A DNA stretch of 64,000 nucleotides from NCBI GenBank assembly GCA_051162045.1, contig JBISDI010000016.1, one strand, 5' to 3'. The notes below the pieces were generated by a model that searched no databases, was not told the origin of the DNA, and worked only from the letters and a program-made list of their open reading frames with translations. Source of the stretch: Anaerozeibacter quisquiliarum. Lineage in GTDB: Bacteria; Bacillota; Clostridia; Christensenellales; Aristaeellaceae. The translations under genes and the position numbers were made by a program. Shown one piece after another: positions 49,801 to 59,033 of this stretch; the first letter of the stretch is position 1; every line of letters starts with the position of its first letter.

Positions 49801-49907
49801 CGACGGGTGAGCCGACGCCGGGGCCCACGGGGGAGCCGACGCCGGGGCCCACGGGGGAGCCGGCGGCCGAACCGACGACGGAACCGACGGGGGACCCGAC
49901 GCCGTAG
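46869..49907 (+). CDS. secreted protein with about 11 BIG2-type Ig-like domains
   Basis: The 1012-residue precursor has a signal peptide (about 1-24) followed by eleven bacterial Ig-like BIG2 repeats of about 80-90 residues. Each has the pattern xWxSxDxxVAxVxxxGxVxGxxxGxxxVxA, for example WTSSDARVASVTREGALYA. It ends in a Thr/Pro/Gly/Glu tail (repeats of TGEPTPGP) with no LPXTG or hydrophobic anchor. Such proteins are surface adhesins or spacers. GTG 46869 follows GGGGGCGG; ATG 46884 is an alternative. Confidence 0.88.
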   Translation: MGGKWMGVLMALLLAFVTPAARAEGPAPDPILVESVALSTLGEAHVRVGETLQILSEVLPTDAADRALNWSVDDETLATVDGAGLVTGVKPGKVTVRAVARDGGGAAGALEVEVRPVLVERIELSLAQKALCYNARWPIEARLTPENATDPALVWTSGDESIVEIVEDEGGNRFLKAGDKAGRAVVAATAADGGGAQALCEVEVATPVEEILIDMRGVESILRGEQIEFTADVLPSEASGELRWESGDPSVATIERTDEGVRLVGVGGGEVALIARAQDGSGREGRARIMVRVPVEEVRLPETCGVFLGRQRPLTAELLPADTTDRLVRFESRDPAVAAVDERGQVRGVSVGVAEVVARSAADPDVWDVCDVVVTAPVTAIVLDAEDAEVGVGGSMWVVATVSPADAGNRGVRFESSDPSVLRVNDWGVVTGVSAGEAVVQAIALDGSGVMGAMAVAVREKLSSIALPGTAALLPEEWMQLTLVTRPIGLNPGAIEWKSGDEAVVTVVGDGWVRGVAPGEAVVTATAENGLVARCRVKVSHRLSAIELSDERGALAAETYEIDRGQTKALRAAAQPAGIPVEFAWTSSDARVASVTREGALYARKPGAVTVTVTARALDGGQKVSRRLKVRVIESVSKVVLPERIDVLAGRGVRVSAKLEPRQATHRGIAWATGNQAVATVDEKGAVRGVAPGETVLTATSHNRLVGLSRVVVSRAVQSIALTAVPARPSLSPGDQMTLQVAVLPAEAGQGVSFASSNARVAKVSAEGVVTARKPGTARITATARDGSGAKALLTVRVLAAVDSLKLDRRELTLYVNGSGAAAPATARLKAKLTPKTAAKHAVAWSSSEPDVATVDEHGVVTARRDGLAIIVASTENGRSDRAAVWIKTLPTQVALARDQIVLAARTAFDLREGLEMDGTEDALRWTSSRPAVAKVSKEGVVRAGAKPGRTTVTAATKNGLKASCIVEVTAQQATPAPTGEPTPGPTGEPTPGPTGEPAAEPTTEPTGDPTP

Positions 49908-49976
49908 GGGCGACATGCGGTCGCCCGCGCCTGTCGGGGTTGTCCGTTACCGCGGAAGCGCCCGTACCTCAGGCGC

Positions 49977-52900
49977 TCAATCCCGCGATTTGCGGCAGGG
50001 GAATACCGCTTCGTGCGCTTGGCCGTCGTCGATCAGATCGATGAATTCTCCTCCAACCGGCGCGCCGTCGAGGGTGACGGACTGCGCGCTGCGGCGGGCG
50101 GTCAGGCGGTAGCGGCTGCCTCCGACGGTCAACTCGATCGCGGCCTCGTCCCATTCTTCGGGCAGCAGCGCGTTCAGGCGCGCGCGCTGAGCGCGCTTGT
50201 CGAGGCCCATCAGGTGGGTGAAGGCCAGCCGGCACAGCCAGGCTGCCGCGCCGGTGTACCAAGTCCAGCCGCCGCGGCCCAGGTGGGGCGGCTCGCCGTA
50301 CACGTCGGCGGCGACCGCGTAGGGCTCCACGCGGTACTTTTGCGCCTGTTCGGCGGTCGAAGCGTGGCTTACGGGCAGCAGCATGCGGAAAGCCTTCCAC
50401 GCGCGGTTGGCTTGCCCCAGGCCCGCCCAGCCCATCACGCCCCAGCATGCGCCATGGGTGTACTGGCCGCCGTTTTCGCGCACGCCCGGCGGGTAGGCGG
50501 CGATGTAGCCGGGGTTGATGTGCTCGCCGCTAAACGGCGGGGTCAGCAGCTTGATTACGCCCGCCCGCTCGTCGACCAGGCGCCGCCAGGCTTCGTCCAT
50601 CGCCTGCGCCGTGCGCGCCTCGTCGAGCCCGGCCGCCACCGCCCAGCCCTGCGCGATCAGGTCGATCCGACAGCCGCCCGCGTCGCCTGCGCCGCTGCCC
50701 ATAATCTGGCCGTCGCGGTGGTAGGCGCGCCGGTACCAGCGCCCGTCCCAGCCGCTTTCTTCGACCGCGCGCTTCATCCGTTCGCCGAGCGTGAGCAGCC
50801 CCTCTTGTTCTTCGGGCAGCGCGCACCAGTCGGCGAAGTCGCGCGCCACCACCGACAAAAATTCGCCCAGCCACACGCTCTCGCCGGCATCGGAACCGCC
50901 CACGCGGTTCATGCCGTCGTTCCAGTCGCCCGAGCCGATCAGCGGCAGGCCGTGGGGACCCAAGCGCGCGGCGCGCTCGATCGCGCGTATGCAATGTATG
51001 CGCAGCGAATCGCTGCGGTCGGACGTCTGCGCGGGCGCGTACACGTCGTCCTCGTCCTCGGGCAACGGCAAATCGGCCAGGTAGGGGATCACCTCGTCCA
51101 GCACCGAGCGGTCGCCGGTCTCGCGCACGTAGCAGGCGGTCACATAGGGCAGGAACAGCAGGTCGTCGGAGATACGGGTGCGCACGCCGAGAGAGGGCGG
51201 ATGCCACCAGTGCATCACGTCGCCCGATTCAAACTGTTTTGACGCGCACAGCAGCAGATGATCGCGCACCCTGCCCGGCTCGATCGGCAGTAGGCACAGC
51301 ATGTCCTGCAGCTGGTCGCGGAAGCCGTACGCGCCGCCAGCCTGGTACAGCCCGGCGCGCGCGTACAGCCGCGAGGCCAGTGTCTGGTAGGGCAAAAAGC
51401 GATTGACCATATCGTTGACCATGGCGTCCGGGGTGCGCAGCGCCGCGCGCGACAGCAGAGCATCCCAAGCGCTGAGCGTTTGATCGAGCCGTGCCCTTGC
51501 CCCGGCCTCGAGAAAGCGGTTGCGCAGCGCCGTGCAGCCCTCGATTGATGCGCAATGGCCCAGCAGCAACGCCTCTTCGCGCGCCTCGCGCGCCCCGATG
51601 TCCAGCGTAAGCTTAAGCGCCCCATCGTCCGCCTGCGCGCCGGGCAGCGCCAAGAACGCCGCACCCTCCATCGCGCCGCGCGCGATGAGCATGTCGTGTT
51701 CCTGGGCGACCTCGGTCAGCCGGGCTTCCTCCGCGCCCGCGCCCATCAAAAAGCGCGCCGAGGCGCTCAGCGTGAGCTTGCGCGCGCGGTCCGAGCGGTT
51801 CTCGAGGCGTATGAGCGTACACAGTACGTTCAGTTCGCCGTCGACGAACTGGGTGAGCGTCCAGTTGAGCCCCTCCGCGCCCGACTCGAACCGGCTCGCG
51901 CCCTGTAGATGGGTGGCGCGCGCGGGCGGCGCGACCGGCAGCAAATCAGCCGCGCGCCCGGTCGCCGGCTCGAACAACTGAAGCGCCTGCGAGAATCCCT
52001 CGCGCAGCGGGTCGCCCGCGAACGGGCTGATCCGGCTGAGCCGGCTGTTGTGCGCCCAGCAGAAACCGCCGCCACGCTCGCTGACGATCGCGCCGAAGCG
52101 GGGGTTGGCGAGCGGGTTGCACCAGGCCGTCGGGGTGGGATGGCCCGGCTTGAGCTCGACTTGGTAGCCGCGCCCGCCCGGCAGGAAGCCGCCCCAGCCG
52201 TTGAAGTGGAGCAGCTTGGTTTCGGGCGGATGGAAAAACGCGCGCATCGGTTCGTGGCGGGCCGCGGCGCGCGCGGGCACGCTCAGCAGCCGCTTGAGCT
52301 GCGCCGCCATCGAACCCGAGTTGCCGTCGAGCACCAGCGCGCCCGCCTTGCGGATCAGCGCGCGCTGCGCACCGGTCAGCGACTGCCCCTCGAGCAGCCG
52401 CGCGCCGCCCGGTTGGCCGTGCAGCTCGCGCAAATGGCAGGTGTCGATCAGCGCCTGCAACTGGTCGCGCACCGGCTGCAGGTAGTCGTTGCCGTAGTCG
52501 TTAATCAGGATCAGGTCGCACCACACGCCCATCGCACGGTAGAACTCGTGCGCGCGCGCCGCCGACTGGGCCAGCCCCATCTGCTCCTTGCTGCCGATGA
52601 ACGTGGCGATGATCGGCAGGTCGCCCGATATGCCGAGCGCCCACAGCGCGGCGAGCGACAGCTTTTCCTCGGTCGCCTCGTACAGCTTGAGCTGCGGGTA
52701 GAACAGAAAGGCGCTCGCGCGCTGCAGCAGATGGTGGGTCTGGGCGTCGATCGAGAGGAAATCGAGCATAGCGCGCGCCTGCGTACCGGCCAACACGCGC
52801 GCGCGAGCCGCCGAATCGCCGGCCACGCGCTCAAGCGCGGCCTCGATTTCCTGCGGCGTATCGCTCACGCAGGTCAGCAGCGTCAGCGTGCGCCGGTCGC

Positions 52901-55900
52901 CGGGCGCGAGCGAGAAGCGGGCGCGCAGCGCGGCGCAGGGGTTGAGCGTATAGCCCAGCGCGCCGGACAGCGCGCGCGGCAGCAGTTCCGCCCGGTCGGG
53001 CCCGCCCGCGCGCCCGGTCAGCCGATTGAGGTCGGTTTCAAACGACAGCTGAGCGCCCGGCGGCGCGTCGATCGCGTACAGCAGCGACGGGTGAGCGCGG
53101 CCGTCGCGGGCGTTGCGCGTGAACAGCAGCGCGCCGGGCGCGATCTGCTCGCTCTTGATGAACAAATGCTGAAACGCCGGGTGGGCGCGCAGGTCGCCCT
53201 GCGGGCACAGCGCCACCGCAAAGCAGCCGGTGACCTCGATCGCGCGCGCGTACGTACCCGCGTTTTTGAGCTCGAGCTGCTGGCGCAGCGCGCCGTCCTC
53301 GGGCGATACGGTCGTGACGAGCAGACACGAGACCTCGCCGAGGCTGCCCGCGCGCTGGACCTCTCCCTCGCCGAACTGTACGCGCGCGCCGAGGTTCACC
53401 CATTGCCCGTCGACCGAGACGTGCACAAACAGCCCGTCGCGATCCTCGAGCAGCCCGTCCGAGAAACGGTTTGCCAGTACGCCGCGCACCATGTAGAACC
53501 CGCCGCCGCGCGCGTCGATCCAGCAGGTGGCCCCCGCGCCGTGCAGCAGGTGGCCGTCGGGGATGGCTGCATCCGGACGGCCGGCGCGCGTGGCGCGCTG
53601 GGGGACGCGCCGCGCGGCGACATCGAGCGAGCGGTGCGCGCGCGCCTGGCGGCGCTCTGGCGGGGCGGAGCGCTCCTCGAGCAGCAGCCTAAGCGCGCGC
53701 GCTTCGGGAATGCGCGCAAAGTGCTTCACCAGTTTGTCGCCGGTCAAGGCATTGGCCACCGCGGCCAGGATCATGCCCTGGTGGTGGGCCATATGGCTCT
53801 TGACGACGGCATGATCCGCGCCCGCGGGCAGCCGCGCGGGGTTGAAGTCGACCGCCTCGTACAGCCCATGCTCGGCAAGCCAGCCCCGCGCCGCCATGAC
53901 CTCGAGGTTTCGGCAGGCGGCGTCCGGGTCCACCGGCAAAGACAGCATCGAGGCGTAAGGCGCGATCACCCGCTCGTCCCCGCCGCCGCGCAGCGACAGC
54001 GCGCTGAGCCCGAACGCGCGGTACTGGTAGTTCATCATCAGGTCGAACGCGAAGAAGCCCGACTCCGACACGCCCCAGCCATTGTCATGCGCCGCGCGCT
54101 GCAGCCTTACCACCGCGCGGTTGCTGTCTTCCAGCAGCGAGCCCTCGCCCGCGCGCAGGAACAGCTCGGGCATCAGGTATTCGAACAGCGTGCCGCTCCA
54201 CGAAATCAGCGCACGGCCGGTGCGCGCCCGACCCAGCCGGAACCAGTGCTCGACCGGCGCCTGCTTCAGCGCGATCGCGATGAAGCTTAAGATCCGCGCC
54301 TCGCTGGCCAACAGGTCGTACCGGGCGTCCGATACCTTGTCGTGCTCGATGTCTACGCCGATGTAGAACAGCTTGCCCGCCTCGTCATACAAAGAGGAGA
54401 AGTCCATGGCGCGTGCGAGCGCGTCCATGCGCGCGGCCAACTCGCCGCCGACGGCGCTGGCGCACAGCATCATGCAGGCGGCCAGGTTGCCGCCGTCGAC
54501 CGTGGACACGTAGCGCGGCGGCAGCGGGCGCAAGCTGTCCAGATCATACCAGTTGTACAGCTGGCCGCGCCACTTGTCCATCGACTCAACCGTCTTAACC
54601 GTTTGCGCCATGCGCGCTTCCATTTCGTCCCCGCCGATCAGCTGAAGCTCCTTCGCCGCCAGGCAGGACAGCAAATACAGCCCAATGTTGGTGGGCGAGG
54701 TGCGCCGTGCCACGCCCACCGGCGGGTCGAGCTGCACATTGTCGGGCGGCAGGCCGCTGCCGGACATCGGCACATAGACCTCGAAGAAGCGCCAGGTGCG
54801 CGCGGCCAGATCGCGCAGCGCTTCCAGTTGGCCGCCCGACAGCCGTGGGGTGTCCTCGTGCTCGAGCAGGCGCAGCCAGCCCGCGCCCGCGAAGAAGATC
54901 AGGGCCAGCCCCAGCGCGGCGGTCGACCAGCCGGGGCGCAGGCACGCGGGCGCGGCCAGGATCGCCAGCACCCGGCCGGGCACGTCGGCCCGCCCCGCCG
55001 GCTGGCGCTCGGCGTCGGCGGCGGGCGTCCACTCGAGCATGTTCTTTTTCGACTTGTAGGTGCGGTGCAGCGCGCGCGCGACGGCGTCGAGCTGCGTATA
55101 CGCCTCGACCGGCAAGATCGCCAACCTGCCCGCCACGCGCCAGAAGGCCTGTTCGCCTGCGGACGGCAGCGAGAGCAGCAGCGCAAGCAGCGGCTCGAGC
55201 AGCCCCAACAGCAGCGCGGGCGCGCAGCCCAGCATCAGGCCCAGCAGCAGCAGCATGAGCGCCGCCGCGCGCGACAGGCTGCGGTCCAGGTTGTCGAGCA
55301 TCATGAACCGGGCAAGCGGGGAGAGCGGCAGGTCCGAGAAGATGAACGGCATAAGCTGCCAGTCGCCGCGCGTCCAGCGGTTCAGGCGCTTCAAGTAGCC
55401 GGACAGTGTGCCGGGGAAGCCGTCGTGCACGGTCACGTCGGCCAAAAAGCCCGCGCCCGCGAGCGCGCCCTCGATCAGGTCGTGGCTGAGGATCGCGCCG
55501 TCGGGCAGCTTGCCCGCGAGCGCGGCGGCGAACGGCTTCAATTCATAGATGCCCTTGCCGCCGAACACGCCCCGGCCGCACAGGTCCTGGTAGAGGCTGG
55601 ACACCGAGGTGGGGTAACTGTCCACGCCGCCGGGCCCCGCGAACAGCCGCGCGAAGCGGCCCCGGACCGACGGCTCGACGCGCGGCGACAACAGCGCGTA
55701 GCCGCGCCTGTTGCCGTTCTCGACGCGCGAGCGGTTGAGCGGGTGGGCGATCGCACCGATCATCTTGAGGAACGCGCCGGGCAGTACGCGGGTGTCGGCG
55801 TCCAGCGTGATCACGTAACGGAACCGGTTTTTGAGATGCGGCGCGCAGGATTCTTCAGCTTCAAATTCGCTTTCGCCGCCCAGCAGCAGTTCGTTCAGCG

Positions 55901-57518
55901 CCGTCAGCGCGCCGCGCTTGCGCTCGTGTCCCATGAAGCGCCCGTCCCTATGCACGTACATGCGCTCGCGGTGCAGATAATGGTATTTCGCCCGCCCGGC
56001 GCGCGCGTTGAGCGCCCGGATGCCCTCGCGCGCAGCCTGCAAAATGGCCTCGTCTTCGTCCTCGCGCTGGCGATCGCTGTCTCGGAAGTCGCCCAGCAGC
56101 AGGAAGTCGAGGTTGGGGTCGTCCGCGAGCACGCCCAGCGCTTCGAGCTGATCGACCAGCTCCCGCGCGCGCGCGGCGCTCGACAGCAGCACCGGCACCG
56201 CGACCAGCGTGCGCAGCTCGTCGGGGACCGAAGTAAGCGTAAGCTTGAGCAGCGGGCGGGGCGACAAGGCGCGGGTGATGATCGCGCCAAGCACCTCATG
56301 CGCAAAACGCCAGGCCAGGATGGCCAGGAACGGCGCATAACCCCAGCCGCCCGCGCAGCGCATCATCAGCGCAAACAGCGCAAGCGCCGCCAGCGCGAGC
56401 ACCGGCAGGTATATGCGCCCTTCGGGGTCGGGCACCACGCGCGCCGGGCGCTCGTTCGGCATCCCCAGCCGGTCCATGAGCGCGCGCCGCCCCTCGTCGT
56501 CGCACAGCCACCAGCAGGCGGTCGCGCGCGCCGCGTCTTGATCCGCGTCTTGCTCCTGCGCCGCGCGCACCGCGTGGTGCGCGACCGTCCACTCCGACAG
56601 GCCCGACTTGCGCGATAGGTGCGTCACCTGATCGCGCACGCGCGCGCACGAGGTCTTGTCCATCCTGGGGTAAATCGTGTCCTCGCGCAACCGGCGGTCG
56701 GCACAGCTGAGTTGCTCGAAGCAGTCGTCCCAATTGAGCGCGTCGAGCGACCGCAGCGAGCCCATCAGGTTTTCCAGCAACAGCCGGTTCATGGCCTGGC
56801 GTTCGTGCGCGCGCCGGATGACGACGAGGCTTTCGCCCACGCGGTTCTCCAGCCACTCCTCGAGCGCGCGGCGCTTATCGCCCGTCTCCTCGTCGTGCAT
56901 CAGTTTGAGCGCGCGCTCGTAAAATGCGCTGCCCGCCCCGCGCGGCAGCGCGGCAAGCGTCGCGCCCCGCGCCACCCAGCGCTCGGCCGCGAGCCGCTCG
57001 CGCTGGTCGAACGCCACCTGTTCGCCCACGGCGAGGAAGCCCTCGATCAACGCCATGCGCAGCGCCCGGGGTGCCAGCCACAGCTCGGCCATCGACAGTC
57101 CCTGCACCTCGTCGAACGCGCTCATCGAGCGCATCAGCCGCTCCACGTCCACGTGTGCGTCGCTGTGCGTCACCAACGCGCGCATCAGCATCATGAGCCG
57201 CGGCTCGTCGTCCAGCGCGGGCAGCAGTGGCGAGGGCGCGGCGGCGCAGACGCGAGAAGCCGCCTCCACCCAGCGGATGTTGCCGGTCAGCCACTCCATG
57301 GCGGGCGGCAGCGCGCCGGACTCGGCGGCCAGGTACGCCGCTTGCGCGTCGAGCCGCGCAAGCGTCCCGGGCGTCACGCCCCGCAGCCTAAGCCGCGCGC
57401 GCGCGTTGACGCACAGCCGCGCGGCCGTCTGGCGCGCAAAGTCCGCCATCGCGTCGCCCGGCAGCGCCGCGTCAAAGGCCAGCGTGCTCCGTCGCCTAAA
57501 GTTGCGAAGCCCGTCCAT
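49977..57518 (-). CDS. cyclic beta-1,2-glucan synthase-like giant enzyme (GT84, glycoamylase-like, GH94 phosphorylase)
   Basis: The 2513-residue protein matches the layout of cyclic beta-1,2-glucan synthases (NdvB/Cgs). A GT84 core has ITLDADTRVLPG (about 570), GGKGIY, and LNRWTRGDW (about 710), near membrane segments at about 375-425 and 750-790. A glycoamylase-like domain has STVDGGNLAACM (about 1003) and HMAHHQGM (about 1245). A C-terminal GH94 region (about 1340-2513) has GGAYGFRDQLQDML, MHWWHPP and GSGDWNDGMNRVG with the catalytic Asp (about 2193). These enzymes polymerise UDP-glucose into beta-1,2-glucan and trim it with phosphate. GGGAG precedes the ATG. Confidence 0.88.
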   Translation of the reverse strand: MDGLRNFRRRSTLAFDAALPGDAMADFARQTAARLCVNARARLRLRGVTPGTLARLDAQAAYLAAESGALPPAMEWLTGNIRWVEAASRVCAAAPSPLLPALDDEPRLMMLMRALVTHSDAHVDVERLMRSMSAFDEVQGLSMAELWLAPRALRMALIEGFLAVGEQVAFDQRERLAAERWVARGATLAALPRGAGSAFYERALKLMHDEETGDKRRALEEWLENRVGESLVVIRRAHERQAMNRLLLENLMGSLRSLDALNWDDCFEQLSCADRRLREDTIYPRMDKTSCARVRDQVTHLSRKSGLSEWTVAHHAVRAAQEQDADQDAARATACWWLCDDEGRRALMDRLGMPNERPARVVPDPEGRIYLPVLALAALALFALMMRCAGGWGYAPFLAILAWRFAHEVLGAIITRALSPRPLLKLTLTSVPDELRTLVAVPVLLSSAARARELVDQLEALGVLADDPNLDFLLLGDFRDSDRQREDEDEAILQAAREGIRALNARAGRAKYHYLHRERMYVHRDGRFMGHERKRGALTALNELLLGGESEFEAEESCAPHLKNRFRYVITLDADTRVLPGAFLKMIGAIAHPLNRSRVENGNRRGYALLSPRVEPSVRGRFARLFAGPGGVDSYPTSVSSLYQDLCGRGVFGGKGIYELKPFAAALAGKLPDGAILSHDLIEGALAGAGFLADVTVHDGFPGTLSGYLKRLNRWTRGDWQLMPFIFSDLPLSPLARFMMLDNLDRSLSRAAALMLLLLGLMLGCAPALLLGLLEPLLALLLSLPSAGEQAFWRVAGRLAILPVEAYTQLDAVARALHRTYKSKKNMLEWTPAADAERQPAGRADVPGRVLAILAAPACLRPGWSTAALGLALIFFAGAGWLRLLEHEDTPRLSGGQLEALRDLAARTWRFFEVYVPMSGSGLPPDNVQLDPPVGVARRTSPTNIGLYLLSCLAAKELQLIGGDEMEARMAQTVKTVESMDKWRGQLYNWYDLDSLRPLPPRYVSTVDGGNLAACMMLCASAVGGELAARMDALARAMDFSSLYDEAGKLFYIGVDIEHDKVSDARYDLLASEARILSFIAIALKQAPVEHWFRLGRARTGRALISWSGTLFEYLMPELFLRAGEGSLLEDSNRAVVRLQRAAHDNGWGVSESGFFAFDLMMNYQYRAFGLSALSLRGGGDERVIAPYASMLSLPVDPDAACRNLEVMAARGWLAEHGLYEAVDFNPARLPAGADHAVVKSHMAHHQGMILAAVANALTGDKLVKHFARIPEARALRLLLEERSAPPERRQARAHRSLDVAARRVPQRATRAGRPDAAIPDGHLLHGAGATCWIDARGGGFYMVRGVLANRFSDGLLEDRDGLFVHVSVDGQWVNLGARVQFGEGEVQRAGSLGEVSCLLVTTVSPEDGALRQQLELKNAGTYARAIEVTGCFAVALCPQGDLRAHPAFQHLFIKSEQIAPGALLFTRNARDGRAHPSLLYAIDAPPGAQLSFETDLNRLTGRAGGPDRAELLPRALSGALGYTLNPCAALRARFSLAPGDRRTLTLLTCVSDTPQEIEAALERVAGDSAARARVLAGTQARAMLDFLSIDAQTHHLLQRASAFLFYPQLKLYEATEEKLSLAALWALGISGDLPIIATFIGSKEQMGLAQSAARAHEFYRAMGVWCDLILINDYGNDYLQPVRDQLQALIDTCHLRELHGQPGGARLLEGQSLTGAQRALIRKAGALVLDGNSGSMAAQLKRLLSVPARAAARHEPMRAFFHPPETKLLHFNGWGGFLPGGRGYQVELKPGHPTPTAWCNPLANPRFGAIVSERGGGFCWAHNSRLSRISPFAGDPLREGFSQALQLFEPATGRAADLLPVAPPARATHLQGASRFESGAEGLNWTLTQFVDGELNVLCTLIRLENRSDRARKLTLSASARFLMGAGAEEARLTEVAQEHDMLIARGAMEGAAFLALPGAQADDGALKLTLDIGAREAREEALLLGHCASIEGCTALRNRFLEAGARARLDQTLSAWDALLSRAALRTPDAMVNDMVNRFLPYQTLASRLYARAGLYQAGGAYGFRDQLQDMLCLLPIEPGRVRDHLLLCASKQFESGDVMHWWHPPSLGVRTRISDDLLFLPYVTACYVRETGDRSVLDEVIPYLADLPLPEDEDDVYAPAQTSDRSDSLRIHCIRAIERAARLGPHGLPLIGSGDWNDGMNRVGGSDAGESVWLGEFLSVVARDFADWCALPEEQEGLLTLGERMKRAVEESGWDGRWYRRAYHRDGQIMGSGAGDAGGCRIDLIAQGWAVAAGLDEARTAQAMDEAWRRLVDERAGVIKLLTPPFSGEHINPGYIAAYPPGVRENGGQYTHGACWGVMGWAGLGQANRAWKAFRMLLPVSHASTAEQAQKYRVEPYAVAADVYGEPPHLGRGGWTWYTGAAAWLCRLAFTHLMGLDKRAQRARLNALLPEEWDEAAIELTVGGSRYRLTARRSAQSVTLDGAPVGGEFIDLIDDGQAHEAVFPCRKSRD

Positions 57519-57643
57519 ACGATCGCTCCCGTCAGTGCATTATGATGAACTAGTATGGGCCGGGTATTGAACGCGTATTCAAAGGCGTAACAAATGATAC
57601 CGATCGGAATCATGAACGCGGGCATGGTTCCGGCTAATATAAA

Positions 57644-57674
57644 GGCTGCAGCGCCCTCTTTTGGCGCTGCAGCC
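57644..57674 (-). terminator. terminator of the phosphofructokinase gene
   Basis: A perfect 12-bp stem (57644-57655 with 57663-57674) with a 7-base loop lies 25 bases after the pfp stop and is followed on the minus strand by TTTATATTA. Confidence 0.8.
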
Positions 57675-57698
57675 GTTGATTCTGATCTGAAATACCCC

Positions 57699-58940
57699 TT
57701 ATGCCCTGACCTTCTTCAATTTCACAAATCGCGGCAGTCCGTCCTCGATCGCCAGCTTGGTCTGGCCCTGGATCAGCGGCAGCGCATAGTCGATGAACTC
57801 CGCCTTGATGCCGTCGCCCTCTTCGTTGATCCACTCGCGCGGTACCTTTTTCTCGGCGTTGGCGACCACGTCCAACGGGAACAGCTTGATCCTCATCTTG
57901 TACCGGCCGTTCTCGGTTACGCGCTCGTAGCCGACCATCTTGTCGGTCTCGCCCGCGACGGCGTTCAAAACCGCGGCTTCGCCCGCGGCGAACGATTCGT
58001 CGATGTCGGTCTGCGAGGCGCAGTGGGCCGCGCAGCGCTGCAGCAGGCTCAGCTCGATGCCGCGCACCTTCGCGCCGGTGGCCGCCTTGACCTCGCTGGC
58101 CAGGAAGGCCGCCAGGCCGCCCAGTTGCGCGTGGCCGAAGCTGTCCTTGGCCGTGTTCTTGCCCGCGTACTCGGTGATGAAGGTGCCGTCCTTATCGTGG
58201 ATGCCTTCGCTGACCGCCACGATGCACTTCCCCTGCGCGGCGTAGACCTTCTTGACCGAATTCAGGAACTGATCCATGTCGAAGGGCACCTCGGGCAGGT
58301 AGATCAGGTCGGGGCCGCAGCCCTTGTGGCCGGCCAGCGCGGCGGCGGCGGTCAGCCAGCCCGCGTGGCGGCCCATGCACTCGATGATCGTCACCATGCC
58401 GGTGTCGTACACGCGCGCGTCATGGTACACTTCCATGATCGAGGTGGCGATGTACTTGGCGGCCGAGGCGAAGCCGGGGCAGTGGTCGGTACCGGCCAGG
58501 TCGTTGTCGATCGTCTTGGGGATGCCCATCACGCGGCACTCGTAGCCGTGCTTGAGCATGAACTTGCTGATCTTGTTGCAGGTGTCCATCGAGTCGTTGC
58601 CGCCGTTGTAGAAGAAGTAGCGCACGTCGTACTTCTTGAAGATTTCCAGAATGCGCCTATAGTCGGCGTCGTCCACGTCGGGATCCTTGAGCTTGTAACG
58701 GCAGGAGCCCAGCGCCGAGGACGGCGTGTACATCATGTACGCAAGTTCTTCGCGGTCTTCCTTCGACATGTCGATCAGTTTGTCGTCCAGCACGCCCTTG
58801 ATGCCGTTGAGCGCACCCAGCACGCGGGTGATGGAAGGGTTGTCAAGCGCGGTCGCGATCGCGCCGTACGCGCTGGCGTTGATGACGGAGGTCGGTCCGC
58901 CCGACTGACCGATGATGCATGCGCCCCTGAGTTCAGCCAT
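57699..58940 (-). CDS. pfp: phosphofructokinase, probably pyrophosphate-dependent
   Basis: The 413-residue protein is longer than the usual 320-residue ATP-PFK. It has QSGGPTSVINAS, GGNDSMDT, and IPKTIDNDLAGTDH. The Lys in PKTIDND and the GGNDS/GGDDS-type site are markers of PPi-dependent enzymes; ATP enzymes have PGTIDND and GGDGS. It would use PPi to make fructose-1,6-bisphosphate reversibly, saving ATP in a fermenter. AAGGAGA lies 8 bases before ATG 58938-58940. Confidence 0.9.
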   Translation of the reverse strand: MAELRGACIIGQSGGPTSVINASAYGAIATALDNPSITRVLGALNGIKGVLDDKLIDMSKEDREELAYMMYTPSSALGSCRYKLKDPDVDDADYRRILEIFKKYDVRYFFYNGGNDSMDTCNKISKFMLKHGYECRVMGIPKTIDNDLAGTDHCPGFASAAKYIATSIMEVYHDARVYDTGMVTIIECMGRHAGWLTAAAALAGHKGCGPDLIYLPEVPFDMDQFLNSVKKVYAAQGKCIVAVSEGIHDKDGTFITEYAGKNTAKDSFGHAQLGGLAAFLASEVKAATGAKVRGIELSLLQRCAAHCASQTDIDESFAAGEAAVLNAVAGETDKMVGYERVTENGRYKMRIKLFPLDVVANAEKKVPREWINEEGDGIKAEFIDYALPLIQGQTKLAIEDGLPRFVKLKKVRA

Positions 58941-58986
58941 GGTTGGTCTCTCCTTTTTGTCGCATGGACGTATTTCTTTCCGAACC

Positions 58987-59015
58987 ACTTTAGCACGTCG
59001 CGCGTAAAATGTCAA
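58987..59015 (-). promoter_or_regulatory. pfp promoter
   Basis: On the minus strand TTGACA (59010-59015) and TAAAGT (58987-58992) are 17 bases apart. Confidence 0.75.
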
Positions 59016-59033
59016 TTTCGCGCGGTGAAAAAA

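Noticed and set aside
51909..56618. Two plus-strand ORFs of 793 and 758 codons opposite the giant glucan synthase gene
   Set aside because: The minus-strand frame has all GT84 and GH94 motifs; the plus frames have none and no ribosome-binding site.
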